From NCBI RefSeq assembly GCF_037975245.1, contig NC_092562.1, positions 16,548,521 to 16,612,520 of the forward strand: DNA of 64,000 nt, given 5' to 3'. This document shows positions 37,001 to 47,240 of the stretch, piece after piece. The notes below the pieces were generated by a model. The model did no database searches. It was given only the letters and a program-made list of their open reading frames with translations, and was not told the origin of the DNA. Both the position numbers and the translations under genes were made by a program. How positions within the stretch are numbered: position 1 is the first letter of the stretch; each line of letters starts with the position of its first letter. Source of the stretch: Apostichopus japonicus (Eukaryota; Echinodermata; Holothuroidea; Aspidochirotida; Stichopodidae).

Positions 37001-40000
37001 GCTGTTAAAAATCGGCAGTATTGGCCCCACATTTTAGTATGCAACAATTGCTACAGGTATTCAATTAAAGTACATTCCCATTTATTCTGACAGTGTTCCT
37101 AAATCATCCCCAGACATTCCAGTGTGTCCATATCAGAGAATTATATTCCCCAGTAAGGTTAAAAACACCTCAAAGGTATCTAGGAAAATGCTTGTTGAAG
37201 TCGGAGAATAAGTGACCATTTGTTTTTTTTTCTTCACATTTTGTAGAATTTTTGGGGCCAATCCTGAGAAACTTTTCATTGATATCAACAAAACCCCTTT
37301 TTAATAGTGATCATTTCGATCCTAGCAGGATCTTCTTCAAAGGCACAAACTGAAATGAAAACAAACTAAGGACACATTTAAGCTTGACAGACTAAATAAC
37401 TTCCCCATTTTGAATAAAAAAAAATCAGTGAAAATTACTTCTCTCTTTACTATGTTCAACGGTCCAATTTAGTTGTCTATTTGTCTATTTTACCGTTAAG
37501 CTGTTTTCTTTCCAGTACGCCTTTAAAGAAGATCCTGCTGGGTTCGAAAGATCATGGCTCACTTGCTTTTATGTACATACTCTACGCATATTTGCCATAG
37601 ACATGTATGCAGTTTGTTAGAATTTTCCTTTTCTCTCTTTGAAATAAACACTTCACATGTGTAACCTCCCCCCCCCCCCCATCCCATACAATACACATTC
37701 CTCCGGGTGCTGAAAAAGTGAAAACCAAGGTTTCGCATCAGCGGCAGTATAATTAAACACTTAGAGAGGGTAACAAGAATTTTCAAGAGTAACACAAGTT
37801 TCTACTACAAACACAATACCCCCTAACAGTCAAAATAACCCATTTACATATTGAACAATGAGAATTTGAATCCCAGAGCAAATTTGTAGTATTCTGCTAA
37901 GGAAACAAAGTCAATAAAGAAAGACTGATTACTATCAATTTAAAGGAGTTAGAGTAGACAAAAGGGACCACAGCTTATAAAAGGTTCTGACAGTCATTCA
38001 GTCAATTTTGAATGGAAAGATACTGTTTAAATTTACGGACCTGCAGTGTTACCATATACTGGTACTGTAGTTACAGTACAGCAGTGTATACATTATTACA
38101 CAGTTAGTGAGCACACTGTACAATAACCCTCACTGGTAGAACTACACAATCACTCAAACTCAGTGGTGAATTACTATTTCTATCTTTTTGTGTCGTTTTT
38201 GTGTGTTTGTTTGTTCGTCTTTGTTTGTTTTATTGTCTGTTGCTTTCTTTCATCACTGTTTATGGAATCTTTTCAAATAGGTCTGAACACAGATATGCAA
38301 AAAAATACATTCATAAAAAAATCTTATACCAAAGTAGGAAACTATTCAAGTCTAGGGTTTTTTCCCCACAATTATTACAGTATGTGTGTGTCTATTGACT
38401 ATGTGTGAAACAGGCAAGGGGCAGACTGATAATTTGTACGGAATTTCAAGTAAGAAATGCCCACAGATTTACATGTCACATTTACCCACAATGCACTGGT
38501 TAATCAGTGACTGACCTTCCAAATCTTTCACCGCGACCTTTAACTTTATTCGCTGAATTGGGAGTTATAGTGATAGTGCAATGTTTCAGCATATATGAAA
38601 AAATAATGAGAATGGCATCATAACTAGAGGAGCAGATCTCTGAGAAAATTAGAGTTATGAAAAATATGGCCCATTGGTCAACATGCAACCTCATTTTTGT
38701 TTTGATTTTTTTGTGCACGACCTGTCTTTACAGTCACTTATACAGAGAGAGAGAGAGAGATCAACTTACCAGTTATAATAATCAACTGTTCAAAAGATAA
38801 ATTAATAAATAAATCATAAATTGTGAAAATACATTCTGTAGATTTCATTACAAACCTTATTTTCTTTGTGCTACCAAGACCAAATATAAGGTTGAAAATA
38901 TAGATAATTGGAAGAGGCCATATCTGAGAAAAAAAACAATGTAAATACAAATTGTTTGTTTGTTTGTTTATATTTTAATAACAATTCAATTTCCTGTCCC
39001 AAACATACTATAAGCATCTTCAGCGATCAAAAGATACCGTTTTGACCGCTTAGTTAATTTATTTGCTCTTTGAAGGAATTGAAGACTTGCCCCAAACTGT
39101 GTGCGGCCATCTGAAAAAGTTAACTTTCCGTGGCTTGCAAGTGACGTTTGTTCGTGTAGCTACAAAATGCAGACAGTACAGTAATGAAACGTGATACCAT
39201 GTTATCTTTAGCTGGACCTGAGATGTCCATCGCTGCATTGTTTGTACACTGTGCTGTGGGTATTGACTGCAGCTGTATGTACTGACTGTACACTAGTGTC
39301 TAATTACCGACAGTAGCAAGCTGTGTTTGTGTATTTTCTAGGATCGATGGTGGTGTCTAACACTGCTGAATACACCTCATTAGAAACTAGGTCAGATTAC
39401 CGGCATTAGACGTTTGTTTTTGCACGAGTCTTCACACCCTTTAATGAGTTACAAGATATAACTTAAAAACTAGTATAATCAGATAAACTAATGGTCATTG
39501 TGGCTGTTTGGTTTCTTAGATTGGAGATTATTTACGGCAAGAAAAAAAGCAGTGGTAATCTGAACAGATTCTTTTTAATGTCTTTAAATAGGTTGTTCTG
39601 ATTTGTAACAGTAACTTATACCCACATTTTTAGAAGTCATTGCAGTGCACTTTACTGTACATCTACGAAAGGGGGGCTTTAAGGCGGCTAAACCTTTTTT
39701 CGAAACAAGATTTGTAGGTTTTGCAAAACTGATGGCAGTCTGGGAGATATCAGCTCTTGACAAACTGGAGAAAAAAGTGCTGGTATTTGATTGGAACAGT
39801 CAGCTTTAGTCTCCAATTATTAATTTTACAGAGTTCTCCAGACAACTCAAACATGTACTTATGTCAGGGGCTTAGGTTGTCCAATATTATTTCAATAGGC
39901 CACACCTTTTGTCATGTAAACCATAAATAGTGGAACCAGTGTATGTATTAATTCTCACTGAAGTGGAACCACTTTAAGGAGGATGTTGCTATTTGCATTA

Positions 40001-43000
40001 TAGTTAATTGTCATAGTAGATTACAGGTCTTTAACTACAGTACTATCTACTTATAAAGCATGGATTGGGATCAATTTATCTTCTGCAGGGCAAAACAGTT
40101 TAGTTAAGTACATACTCCCATGAGAATAATGGAAATATTACATTATATTGGAAACACTAGACCGGAAAGTTCCACATGGGGGGTGGTGGTGGTATCATCA
40201 ATAGGCTTCATACAAACTGTCCCAAAATACACTTCAGTCTTACAGTAAAAAGTCACTGTTCTTGTTGATTTATGACAGTCATTCATTGCTCTGATATGGT
40301 AAGATTCTGCTGGCATGAAGTAATAGGGTTTTGATATATATATATATAACCTTGCAGGCTATTGATAATTTGCCTGTGTGCTGGCTGCATGCTGGTCCAT
40401 ACTTTGCCCAGCTGTATCTTAAAGGGTAGTTCATATAGCAGTAAATTTATATTTGACAGGTTGAAGAGAAAGTCAAACATAATCTAAACATACTGCTGAA
40501 TTACAGTAGTTTCTATTGATTTCATATATGCATGTTTCAAAGTATCCACATCTAATAGAGTCAAATAGACCTTTGACCTTTATACGGCCTGTATGAAAGT
40601 GATTATTCAGCAAGCATGTGTGATGTCATATTTCAATTTCAAATTCATTTCTCACATGTTTGTACAAGATTCATACAAAACTAACATTCGGTAGGAAGGT
40701 TAACATATGAAGGACACCAGAAAAACAGCAAGGCTGTTATCTCAGCTAATGACCATTAATGTTGCTTTTCTTCCAACTTTTAGACTAACTTTTCAAATTA
40801 AATTAGCTAGATGCATCAGATTACAAGTCAGTCATGACCAGTGAATGTTGCAAACCGTGCGCACATGAAAACCGAGGTCACAAAAACATGTTCTGTCAAA
40901 TGTGCTAAAACCAACATGGATTAGAATGTAAAGAAGCCAAACGTGTTTTGTCTATGTGTATCTACTGTATTACATCACAGGCCCACACCTGCTTGTTTCA
41001 AGTTCCTATTTGATACCAAAACATGACAGCTTCAACCATCAATATCTGACAACGACACATAAGGATTGCATGCAAGTTCTTCCCTACGATGCTCACTTTC
41101 ATAGCTTCCTTTGCGGGCCAAATATAGACATACCTTTGCACTTTTCTTTTAATGACTAACGTAATTAATTAACAAAATGAGTGGCTTTCATTCTACTGAG
41201 CTTAAAAGTCGTTAATTATTGTGAGATATAAATAGTAATTTTGCCATTCTCGCTGCAGCTGTATGGCTCTCAACTGAGTACAGTACTCTCATTGCTTTGA
41301 CTGGATTTAATTTAAAAAAATTTACATTTAACTTTAGGATATTTCCACGATAAAATGATAAAATTCAGTTGTAGGTGTAAGAACAGTGAATGTTGTGCAG
41401 ACCCCTTAACATGTTAGGTTAAACCATTTGTTTCAAATTTTGTGACCTCAGTTTCCAAGAATGATACTTTGTATTATAATAATCTGTGTAATGCACAGTA
41501 AGAGCAAGCTGCAAAGGTGTCACGCTGGAAACATCCATCCCCTTATACCAATTTTTGCAGGGGTTTACTTTTCAACATACCTTTCTGGGAATATCCTTCC
41601 CCATATCTGGGAAACTGATAATTCCAAGTAGTTTGCCTACATACAATATAACTATTGTAGTGACCATCTGAAGAAGAAGATATGAGAGGTACTGAATAAG
41701 TTTCACAATTCTAGGCACTAGAATGGATGACACTAAATGAAAGGTTATCAGTATACTATCCCCCCCACCCTCCCACTGCCCTCTCCCCCTCCCCACTCTC
41801 CTTCCACTCAAATTTTAGCTGAGATCTTGTTAATGAAAACAAAGGATTTGAATAGCGACCGGGTTGGTGGAAGCACCAGGTTACGACTTAGAAACATTTT
41901 GATAGAGAAAAGAGATTTTGATAAAGAAGGCAGCTTGTGACCTTTCTTTCACTTGAACTGATATCACAAATATTTGACCAATTGTATACAGACTTTGAAA
42001 GTAGCCGACAAAGTGTGAAGAATTAAGAACAACATTTTCTAATTGACTCAATCTGGAAACTCACCTGGCCAATCCCGACCACCTGAATAGATGGAAAACT
42101 GCAAGAAGACAGACAAGACAAATTACAAATGGAGGCATTTATACTCATCAATATTCTGTTTTCACTTTAGTTATTGATCACCAATCATTGCTGCAATCTT
42201 TCTCTAAAGAAAACAATTGTTGACATAAATCTGTGTGACCTTCATTTATACTAATCTGTATGTCCTATTATTTTACTATTTTTGTTGCAAATTTTGTTTT
42301 TACAACGATATATGATATGAACAAAATAGTGTGATAAATATCGTAGACCAGGGTATAATTTACCTACTGTAGTACCGCATGGTAAAATGCTATGCAAAGT
42401 GGACAATTTGCTATTCAAGTGCAAAGATGTGTAGTAGGTTTGTACATAGGGCCAGCAATTATTTTATACCTGAGACAAAGTTCAGAGCTTTTCAAAAATG
42501 CTACACAAATATATATTTGAATACTAAATTATTTGCTGTACATGACAAATTGTTTGAAAGAACTGACTTGAACCGACATTAGATACCATTAAGCAGCTTG
42601 AGCCCAATGAATTTATATACTGTAAATGAGTACAAGGTGTGGCAATTCAACACAGAGTGACAGAGTGAAGGATGGAATAAAAACCTTTTTTTGATGAACA
42701 CAGATAAATGTACCGTACTGTGCTGCATGTACTGTGAGTCTGTGTTGCAACATATATCAGTTTTAAATTTACGGCAGCTGTAATCGAAGGCAGATTTTCC
42801 TACTACAGTACTACTGTACTGTACGTTGTACCACTTTGCCAAATGTAATATTAAAAAAGTGAGCAATATATGATTTGCCATGTACATAGAGAGCTGCCCT
42901 CCTAGTACCTTTTGTTACTGAAGGATAGATTACCTTTGCACTGAAAGCAACATTTTATGGATTTGAGTTCAATAACAAATTTGCTGCCTGCAAGGAACTT

Positions 43001-44117
43001 GTTAAGCCAAAACAAACTCAAAATAGAGAAAACTTTCTTGATGACAGTATTTGAAAACTTCAGAAGAGAATTCATACTGTCCAATAGATGAGGCATACCA
43101 TGGAATATAGGTACCAAAACAGAAAACTAAAAGGTCTGAGGGTTTCACACAATCATTATGTATCTTGATTATGTGACACAAGGCATGATTGAAAGACTAA
43201 CAGTTTGTACAGTATGTACCTGTAGATTACTACATAAATGTCTATAAATGTATGTTTGTTAAATTTATGTACCAAAAAATGCATGGCTTGATGGAGGAGT
43301 CATTCTAGACTCTGGACACTGTAGTACATGTAGTATATATATATGTAACTTACAGCAGAGATATATAAATTACATTCTATCGTAAATTATGTGTCCTACT
43401 GTGAGTCCCACCACATATTCCACGACTGATCAGTCGGGACAACTGAACACATGAAGCGTTTTTCCCAACAGGCAGACAGCAGTGTGAAGCAGTTCATACT
43501 TAATATACTATATATATAATATACTTACGGTAGAGGTTGAAAAGAGGAAGGAAAGCCTTAAATGCAAAATTTAAGAATTGCTGCATCAATAAACAAGAAC
43601 AAGTTGCAGTGCCAGTTAGTGAGACTCTCATATGACCTTAATGATGATCAATCATTCAACCATCTCTAATATAGGCATCCATTCATGAACACCATTAGAG
43701 GTACCATACAGTTGGTGTCTGACTTAGACCAGCACACTGTGACACAGTGTCTGACATAGCTTACTTCTAAAAACCAATATAGGCTCATAGCTTTCATTAA
43801 TAAAACAAGAGATTTTAGCAACTGAAATGTCTATACTGAATTGCTAAAGTGTGATGCTAGTTGAATAATTTATGGAAATACCTACTGTAACTTCATTCTT
43901 ACCTGTATGAGGTGAGGAGGCTTTTATTGAACATCACGATGAGGAATGAACTAGCAGCGTAAAACAGGGCGGCACCGATACGCTTGCAAGGGCCAACTTT
44001 CTCTGACCTGTCATTTTGATTGATGATTTCCACTTTTGACTTCTCGACACTGGTCGTCATCTCTGATTCCTCTGAGCTTGGTAAGCTTACGTCTTTCTTT
44101 CTAATTGTTCTTGCCAC
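21953..44117 (-). CDS. SLC35D: SLC35D-family nucleotide-sugar transporter, 11 coding exons
   Basis: A multi-pass carrier of the ER/Golgi membrane that exchanges UDP-sugars for UMP; family members move UDP-glucuronate/UDP-GalNAc (D1) or UDP-GlcNAc (D2). Coding exons in transcript order are 44117-43903, 42098-42065, 41667-41581, 38923-38856, 35997-35926, 26907-26839, 25747-25645, 24521-24361, 23530-23452, 23163-23081 and 22058-21953. All phases fit, giving 358 residues (human D1 has 355). Family landmarks are [88 protein letters not shown] and [17 protein letters not shown]. The N-terminal about 50 residues are polar, then hydrophobic helices follow. It is equally close by eye to D1 and D2, so substrate is open. 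Its 9-kb intron 5 holds a minisatellite and a transposon. Confidence 0.93.
22166..22413. mobile_element. Possible hAT-like MITE in transporter intron 10
   Basis: The left end CAGGGGTGGTTCCAGG and right end CCTGGATCTGCCACTG are inverted relatives of the GGATCC-type ends. The flanking octamers differ (AGGCTCAT and GTCCTTAA), so no target duplication survives. Confidence 0.5.
23081..23163 (-). CDS. SLC35D: SLC35D-family coding exon 10
   Basis: Acceptor CCTCAG and donor AG/GTAATA. Encodes [20 protein letters not shown] then NFVGLNI, the GGDYIF signature loop and the next helix. It ends in phase 2. Confidence 0.93.
23452..23530 (-). CDS. SLC35D: SLC35D-family coding exon 9
   Basis: Acceptor TTTCTGACAG and donor AAG/GTAAGA. 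Encodes [20 protein letters not shown] and ITGTLK, the highly conserved YNSALTT region of SLC35D transporters. Confidence 0.94.
23985..24190 (-). mobile_element. tRNA-derived SINE copy (family B) in transporter intron 8
   Basis: Read on the minus strand, a box B-like GGGTTCCATCCTTGG is followed by GGTGGGCTCTTCATCCAAGA and TTTTCCCATCTGAAATGG. The same body follows the tRNA-like head at 59452-59600 in the dehydrogenase gene. Two copies with a shared tRNA-like head and body support a SINE family. Confidence 0.6.
24361..24521 (-). CDS. SLC35D: SLC35D-family coding exon 8
   Basis: Acceptor TTTGCAG and donor GG/GTGAGT. Encodes [20 protein letters not shown] then [20 protein letters not shown] to FFLVCIM, matching ELGKYGLLFYN and the following two helices. 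It ends in phase 2. Confidence 0.94.
24661..25245. repeat. Three tandem copies of a ~197-bp unit in transporter intron 7
   Basis: Each copy starts near AAGACAATGGGGTAGGAGGA (24662, 24859, 25058) and runs through ACACAACATTAGTGTGAAAG, a BamHI-like AGGATCCATACTG and TCTCCATCTTTGGCAAAGAG to AAGTGTACAAGGAAA. Copies differ by a few substitutions and small indels, so the duplications are recent. Confidence 0.92.
25645..25747 (-). CDS. SLC35D: SLC35D-family coding exon 7
   Basis: Acceptor CTTCCAG. Encodes [20 protein letters not shown] and [14 protein letters not shown], matching the SDLAFDLEGYxFVxxND signature. Donor AAG/GTCCGT is weak but keeps phase 0 with exon 8. Confidence 0.92.
26839..26907 (-). 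CDS. SLC35D: SLC35D-family coding exon 6
   Basis: Acceptor CTCTATAG and donor GC/GTAAGT. Encodes [20 protein letters not shown] and AA, matching the family helix with FAMIIGAFVAA. Phases are 2 in and 2 out. Confidence 0.9.
27190..27416. repeat. Two tandem copies of a ~114-bp unit in transporter intron 5
   Basis: Copies start at about 27190 and 27303 with AAACCACATGGTTGATCTAG and share AGGTCAAGGGTCAATTGTTT and GAGCTTTTGATTTCTTCC. Small indels separate them. Confidence 0.88.
27628..29980. repeat. 78-bp minisatellite, about 30 copies, in transporter intron 5
   Basis: The unit contains ATCTAATGAAAGGAACAAA, CACATAGGGATGTCCTTGCA, ACAGGAAATATCTTTGATTC and TCCTATCACAACCAACCAT. Copies differ by a few substitutions and by variants such as AAAGACAT for AACACAT. 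Because 78 is 26 codons and no stop falls in the main frames, long open frames appear on both strands (for example minus 28732-27938 with the repeated core [20 protein letters not shown]). Lying within an intron and lacking any codon constraint, this is judged noncoding. Confidence 0.95.
30299..30328 (+). repeat. Left terminal inverted repeat of the 5.57-kb transposon
   Basis: Pairs with 35842-35871 with a single A/G mismatch. The next few bases beyond position 30328 no longer match well, which sets the length at about 30. Confidence 0.9.
32441..34254 (+). pseudogene. Decayed transposase of the 5.57-kb transposon
   Basis: Pieces of one protein follow in order with stops and frameshifts. At 32441-32680 lies a basic region ([20 protein letters not shown] and on). 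At 32690-32766 is [12 protein letters not shown], then a stop. At about 32795-32840 [15 protein letters not shown] is readable only in another frame. From about 32845 it continues in the first frame with [16 protein letters not shown] to [11 protein letters not shown], a stop, then [12 protein letters not shown]. After a probable intron, from 33830 comes a C-terminal domain with [20 protein letters not shown] and [20 protein letters not shown], ending TAA at 34254. The TDGCxxQYKSR, HGKxxCDG and FxxxPC series is familiar from invertebrate transposase-like proteins; Asp in DG and CDG may be catalytic. A gap between the first two pieces suggests an internal deletion. Confidence 0.75.
35842..35871 (-). 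repeat. Right terminal inverted repeat of the 5.57-kb transposon
   Basis: Ends in GGAATGGCCCAATT, the inverted copy of the left terminus. It ends only 55 bases before transporter exon 5. Confidence 0.9.
35926..35997 (-). CDS. SLC35D: SLC35D-family coding exon 5
   Basis: Acceptor TTTCCCCAG and donor GG/GTAAGT. Encodes [20 protein letters not shown] and FLL, nearly the family consensus [16 protein letters not shown]. Phases are 2 in and 2 out. Confidence 0.95.
36545..36830 (+). mobile_element. Possible tRNA-derived SINE in transporter intron 4
   Basis: TCCCCAGTTCGAGTCACTCC at 36628-36647 resembles the box B/T-arm of a tRNA, preceded by an anticodon-arm-like CCTTTCATAAGG. The body CTTCGCGAGTTCCTGCTTGC and an (ACAT)n tail at about 36805-36826 follow. 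No second copy is in the window, so this rests on structure only. Confidence 0.45.
38856..38923 (-). CDS. SLC35D: SLC35D-family coding exon 4
   Basis: Acceptor TTTCTCAG and donor AG/GTTTGT. Encodes [20 protein letters not shown] and KI, matching FPLPLLYxxNxxxGLxSTKKL. It ends in phase 2. Confidence 0.93.
39074..39414 (+). repeat. Dispersed repeat, copy A (also at 58466)
   Basis: About 340 bases that match 58466-58806 closely, starting near ATTGAAGACTTGCCCCAAAC and ending near CAGATTACCGGCATTAGACG. It includes TGCGGCCATCTGAAAAAGTT and GCTGGACCTGAGATGTCCAT. It lies in transporter intron 3; the other copy lies in dehydrogenase intron 3. No open frame or terminal inverted repeat is obvious. Confidence 0.92.
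41581..41667 (-). CDS. SLC35D: SLC35D-family coding exon 3
   Basis: Acceptor TCTTCAG and donor AAG/GTATGT. Encodes [20 protein letters not shown] and DMGKDIPRK, a helix plus the FPDxxxxIPRK loop of the family. Phase 0 at both sides. Confidence 0.94.
42065..42098 (-). CDS. SLC35D: SLC35D-family coding exon 2 (34-base microexon)
   Basis: Acceptor CTTGCAG and donor CAG/GTGAGT. Encodes [11 protein letters not shown] with a split Ser before it, matching the family FPSxxxxGxGQ. Only 34 bases long, so automated annotation could miss it. Confidence 0.9.
43903..44117 (-). CDS. SLC35D: SLC35D-family coding exon 1 with start codon
   Basis: Starts [20 protein letters not shown], a polar Lys/Glu/Ser-rich cytosolic tail, then the first helix with [20 protein letters not shown]. 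Donor AG/GTAAGA in phase 2. The ATG is the first one in this frame; upstream sequence shows no obvious coding extension. Confidence 0.92.
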
Positions 44118-45235
44118 AATGAAGAAATACCTCTCAGCTCAAAGGCAAACTGGTCTTCTGATTGCCTTGGTAACTAAATACAGCAATGGGTAGGCCAACC
44201 ACTTACTGTGGTATGTAGGCTACTGCTGAGGTAATTCATTCAATCGTCGCTACTTCTTACGAATAAGAGGTAGTGAAAGTTGGTTCAGTGGGCCTACTAC
44301 TAGTACTAAGATCATGTATAAGATTTGCTACAGTCACTTCCAAGTGTCGTAGTTACTTATTACTTAATAGGCCAATACACAACTCACAATAAGTCACAGA
44401 TAGACTGTGGCAGTATCGTAAACTGCTTGTAAACTAGTTGTGTGATATATGGTTCTGCTGGTAAAGCCTAGTAGCAGGACTTACTGAGAAACACGATACA
44501 GTATTTCTGTACGAATAACATTCCTAAGCCTAAGTCATATATAACCCATCCAGTATACTGTATAAACAAGACTGTAGTAGTGTAAACGAGGCTCTCCGGC
44601 AAGACGCTTTTTACGTTCGGTCACTGGCGATGGTTTACATGTCTCCAGACGTCAGTACACACTTTGAAACGAATTCTTTATGTAGGGAAGTACTTGAGAG
44701 AACAAGTGTTGTAAGAAGTACTTCTTCATTACTTGTACTGGTGAGGTAAGACTAGAGTGTTCTCCCATTGGTCTTGAAGGAATCCGTGTGCCGATTGCAT
44801 GCCTGTAGTACAATAACATTGACAATACCATGTATTGTTTATTTCGCGAAAAGAATAATTTAGTTCTGTGCGTACGTGTGAACTTGTAAGGGTTGCCAAA
44901 CTGTAACAAACATTTTCGGCTAAAACTTGTCCGGCCAAATGGCGCACTGAACAGACGATACAAATCATGCAGTTCGCATATTACCCAACGTTAGTTAATT
45001 AACCTTTTTGCCAATTTGTCAATGTTCTCGTGATACACATTTGAAGTAACATGGTTATGATTACACGGGCCATCTCGATGCAAGGGGACTGTTGTGGAGA
45101 GTTGATCAGTTAAGTCTTTGATTTTCGTGGCCATGCTGTATACATCTGGAACTCTACTAGCACTATAGGATGACTTTTTTATTTTATTTAAGTACCACTT
45201 TTTGTTGCCAGTTGGGATAACTTTCTTCGTAATCA
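44118..45235. other. Upstream region of the transporter gene
   Basis: Expected to hold the promoter and any noncoding first exon of the minus-strand transporter. No TATA-like or initiator element could be singled out. No other gene is seen. Confidence 0.4.
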
Positions 45236-45821
45236 GGTGCGTATCCAGGGGGGGCGTTGGGGGCGCGCGCCCCCCGGGTAAGAAAAAGAGGAGAGAAAAA
45301 AAAGAGAAGAAAAAAGGAAAAAAGAGGGGGAAAAAGAGGAGGAGGAGAGGAAGGAAGGGAAAAGAAAAAGAAGAAAGAGAGAAAAGGAGGGAGTTAAAGA
45401 AAAACGCCAAGAAACCGGGAAGAGAAAGAGGAGCAGTGACATTATTACAGCGCTGATCCCTATTATATACACAGGGTAGCCAGTGACGGATCAAGGACTT
45501 CGGAAGAGGCGTGTGCCTCACCCTACCCCTTACACCGACAACTCAATGTTGACGTTTCCATTTTTCTTCTCTCACTCATGATCTATATATTCTATATATG
45601 GTCTATCATAAAGCGTGTGTGTGTATATACGCCTTAATCAATTGTAGAATTGTGCTATGAAACCAACTGTGGCTGGTCTCGAACTCGACCGTACGTGTCG
45701 TCGGGGAACATGACAAATTTCGGGAAGGGGGCGACTGCCCCCCCCCCCCATCAGCATATTTTTTTTTATGATATCTCTAGTAATTTCAAAATAGAAAGTG
45801 CTTAGATGCAACTTACAAGGC

Positions 45822-46050
45822 CTGGGAAGTGTCATTTCCAGCGATCTGGGAGGCATTTTCGGCCAAAATTTGCTTGTACGCTTCGCGCCAACAAATGGTC
45901 CTGGGTAGTGCCATTTCCAGCGATCTGGGAGGCATTTTCGGCCAAAATTTTCTTATACGCTTCGCGCCAACTAATGGAGGAGCTACGCTTAGATAATTTG
46001 CTTACAGGCTTCGCCCTTTCCTTGGCAAATTTCTTGCTACGCGCCGGTTC
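45822..46050 (-). repeat. hAT-like fragment with an internal tandem duplication
   Basis: Inverted relative of 18939-19210. The block with CATTTCCAGCGATCTGGGAG and CATTTTCGGCCAAAATTT through TACGCTTCGCGCCAAC is present twice in a row, at about 45830-45892 and 45909-45971. Confidence 0.85.
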
Positions 46051-46584
46051 GAATTTGTAAAGCAAACAGCAGACAGATATCACATCATATCAGTGAGCAT
46101 GAAAATGGCGTTCCAGGATGAACAGCCTCAAAATTGTCCGACTTGCCCGAAAAAATAACCAAAAATTCCAACATGTTAATGTCAATATCATATAAGCAAG
46201 CATCGGTTATTACATCAGATGCCATCGTGTACCTTACGGTCCGTGAAAGTTGCTCAGTATACCGCGGGATGCTAATGTAAACAACGAAATGTCTTATGTA
46301 GTTGGAGAAAATCATCGAGGTCCAATTATGTTAAAACTCTGGCGAATTGGGGGCTGCAGTCCCCACCCCCCCCGCCTCCTACGCCTATGTGTGTATTGTT
46401 CGGTTTCGGAAATATCTGCTATATTTTCATTTCCTTCAACCAAGTTTTATAATAGCCGTTATAAGAGGTTTTAATATTTGTACACCAAGAAATTAATTGT
46501 GTCTGAATTTTTGAAAATTTCTGACCCACATTCTTTATCACACGTCCCTCTACACGTGCAATATTGACCGGTCTGTTAGGGGTT

Positions 46585-47240
46585 CAAGGAGGGCGGCGGA
46601 ACCGGGGGGCACAGGGGGCACGTGCCCCCCTCACTTTTCCTCAGGTTAAAAATGTGCCCTTTTTCTACATAAAAATTTAGGTGTCTCAAGTTAGCAAGAG
46701 GCCAGAATGAACACTCGGGAAGGGCCGTTTCCGGCCATCTGAGGGGTTTGTAAAACCCAAAAAATTCTTGCACGCTCCGCGCCAACCGATGGTGGCGCTC
46801 CGCTCAGATAGTCGTGCATACAACTTTGCAAATCCTGGCTACGCCTCTGACTTTCTAATGAATTTCTGTGGGTCAAACTCAAAGCTATTTCGAATGGAAA
46901 AAAATTGTTAAGATATTAACAAGAAATAAATTCTAACTCGGAAGATTCCTACATTAGCAACTAGCATAATTTCACCTCATTTTGTCTCAAAAGAAAACTT
47001 GTTCCATGTTTCCTAATTTGCACATTGTTGGATATTGCAGTGCTAGCATGCATATTTTCCTTGAGGGGGCCGGGGGGGGGGGCGTTGATGGAGTGATGTG
47101 TATACGCAAATAAGATAAATACAATAAGAGTTATAAATGGTACTAAATATAAGGCTGCATCAGTCCAATCGAATATCTGCAAAGTGCCCTTTGATGTCGG
47201 TGCCCCCCCCCCCAGATTAAAAGTGCTTCTGCCGCCCTTG
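46585..47240. mobile_element. Rearranged inverted copy of the nested element at 2080-3143
   Basis: Begins CAAGGAGGGCGGCGGAACCG and ends GCTTCTGCCGCCCTTG. It carries the same nested element (46690-46850, ending GGCTACGCCTCTGAC) at the same internal junction as the first copy, but a deletion fused the two at about 46676. The flanks TAGGGGTT and GGTTTTTC do not form a target duplication. Confidence 0.8.

Noticed and set aside
45202-45521. Lys/Arg-rich (+) and Phe/Ser/Leu-rich (-) open frames
   Set aside because: Both are translations of a polypurine/polypyrimidine stretch inside a hAT-like repeat nest.
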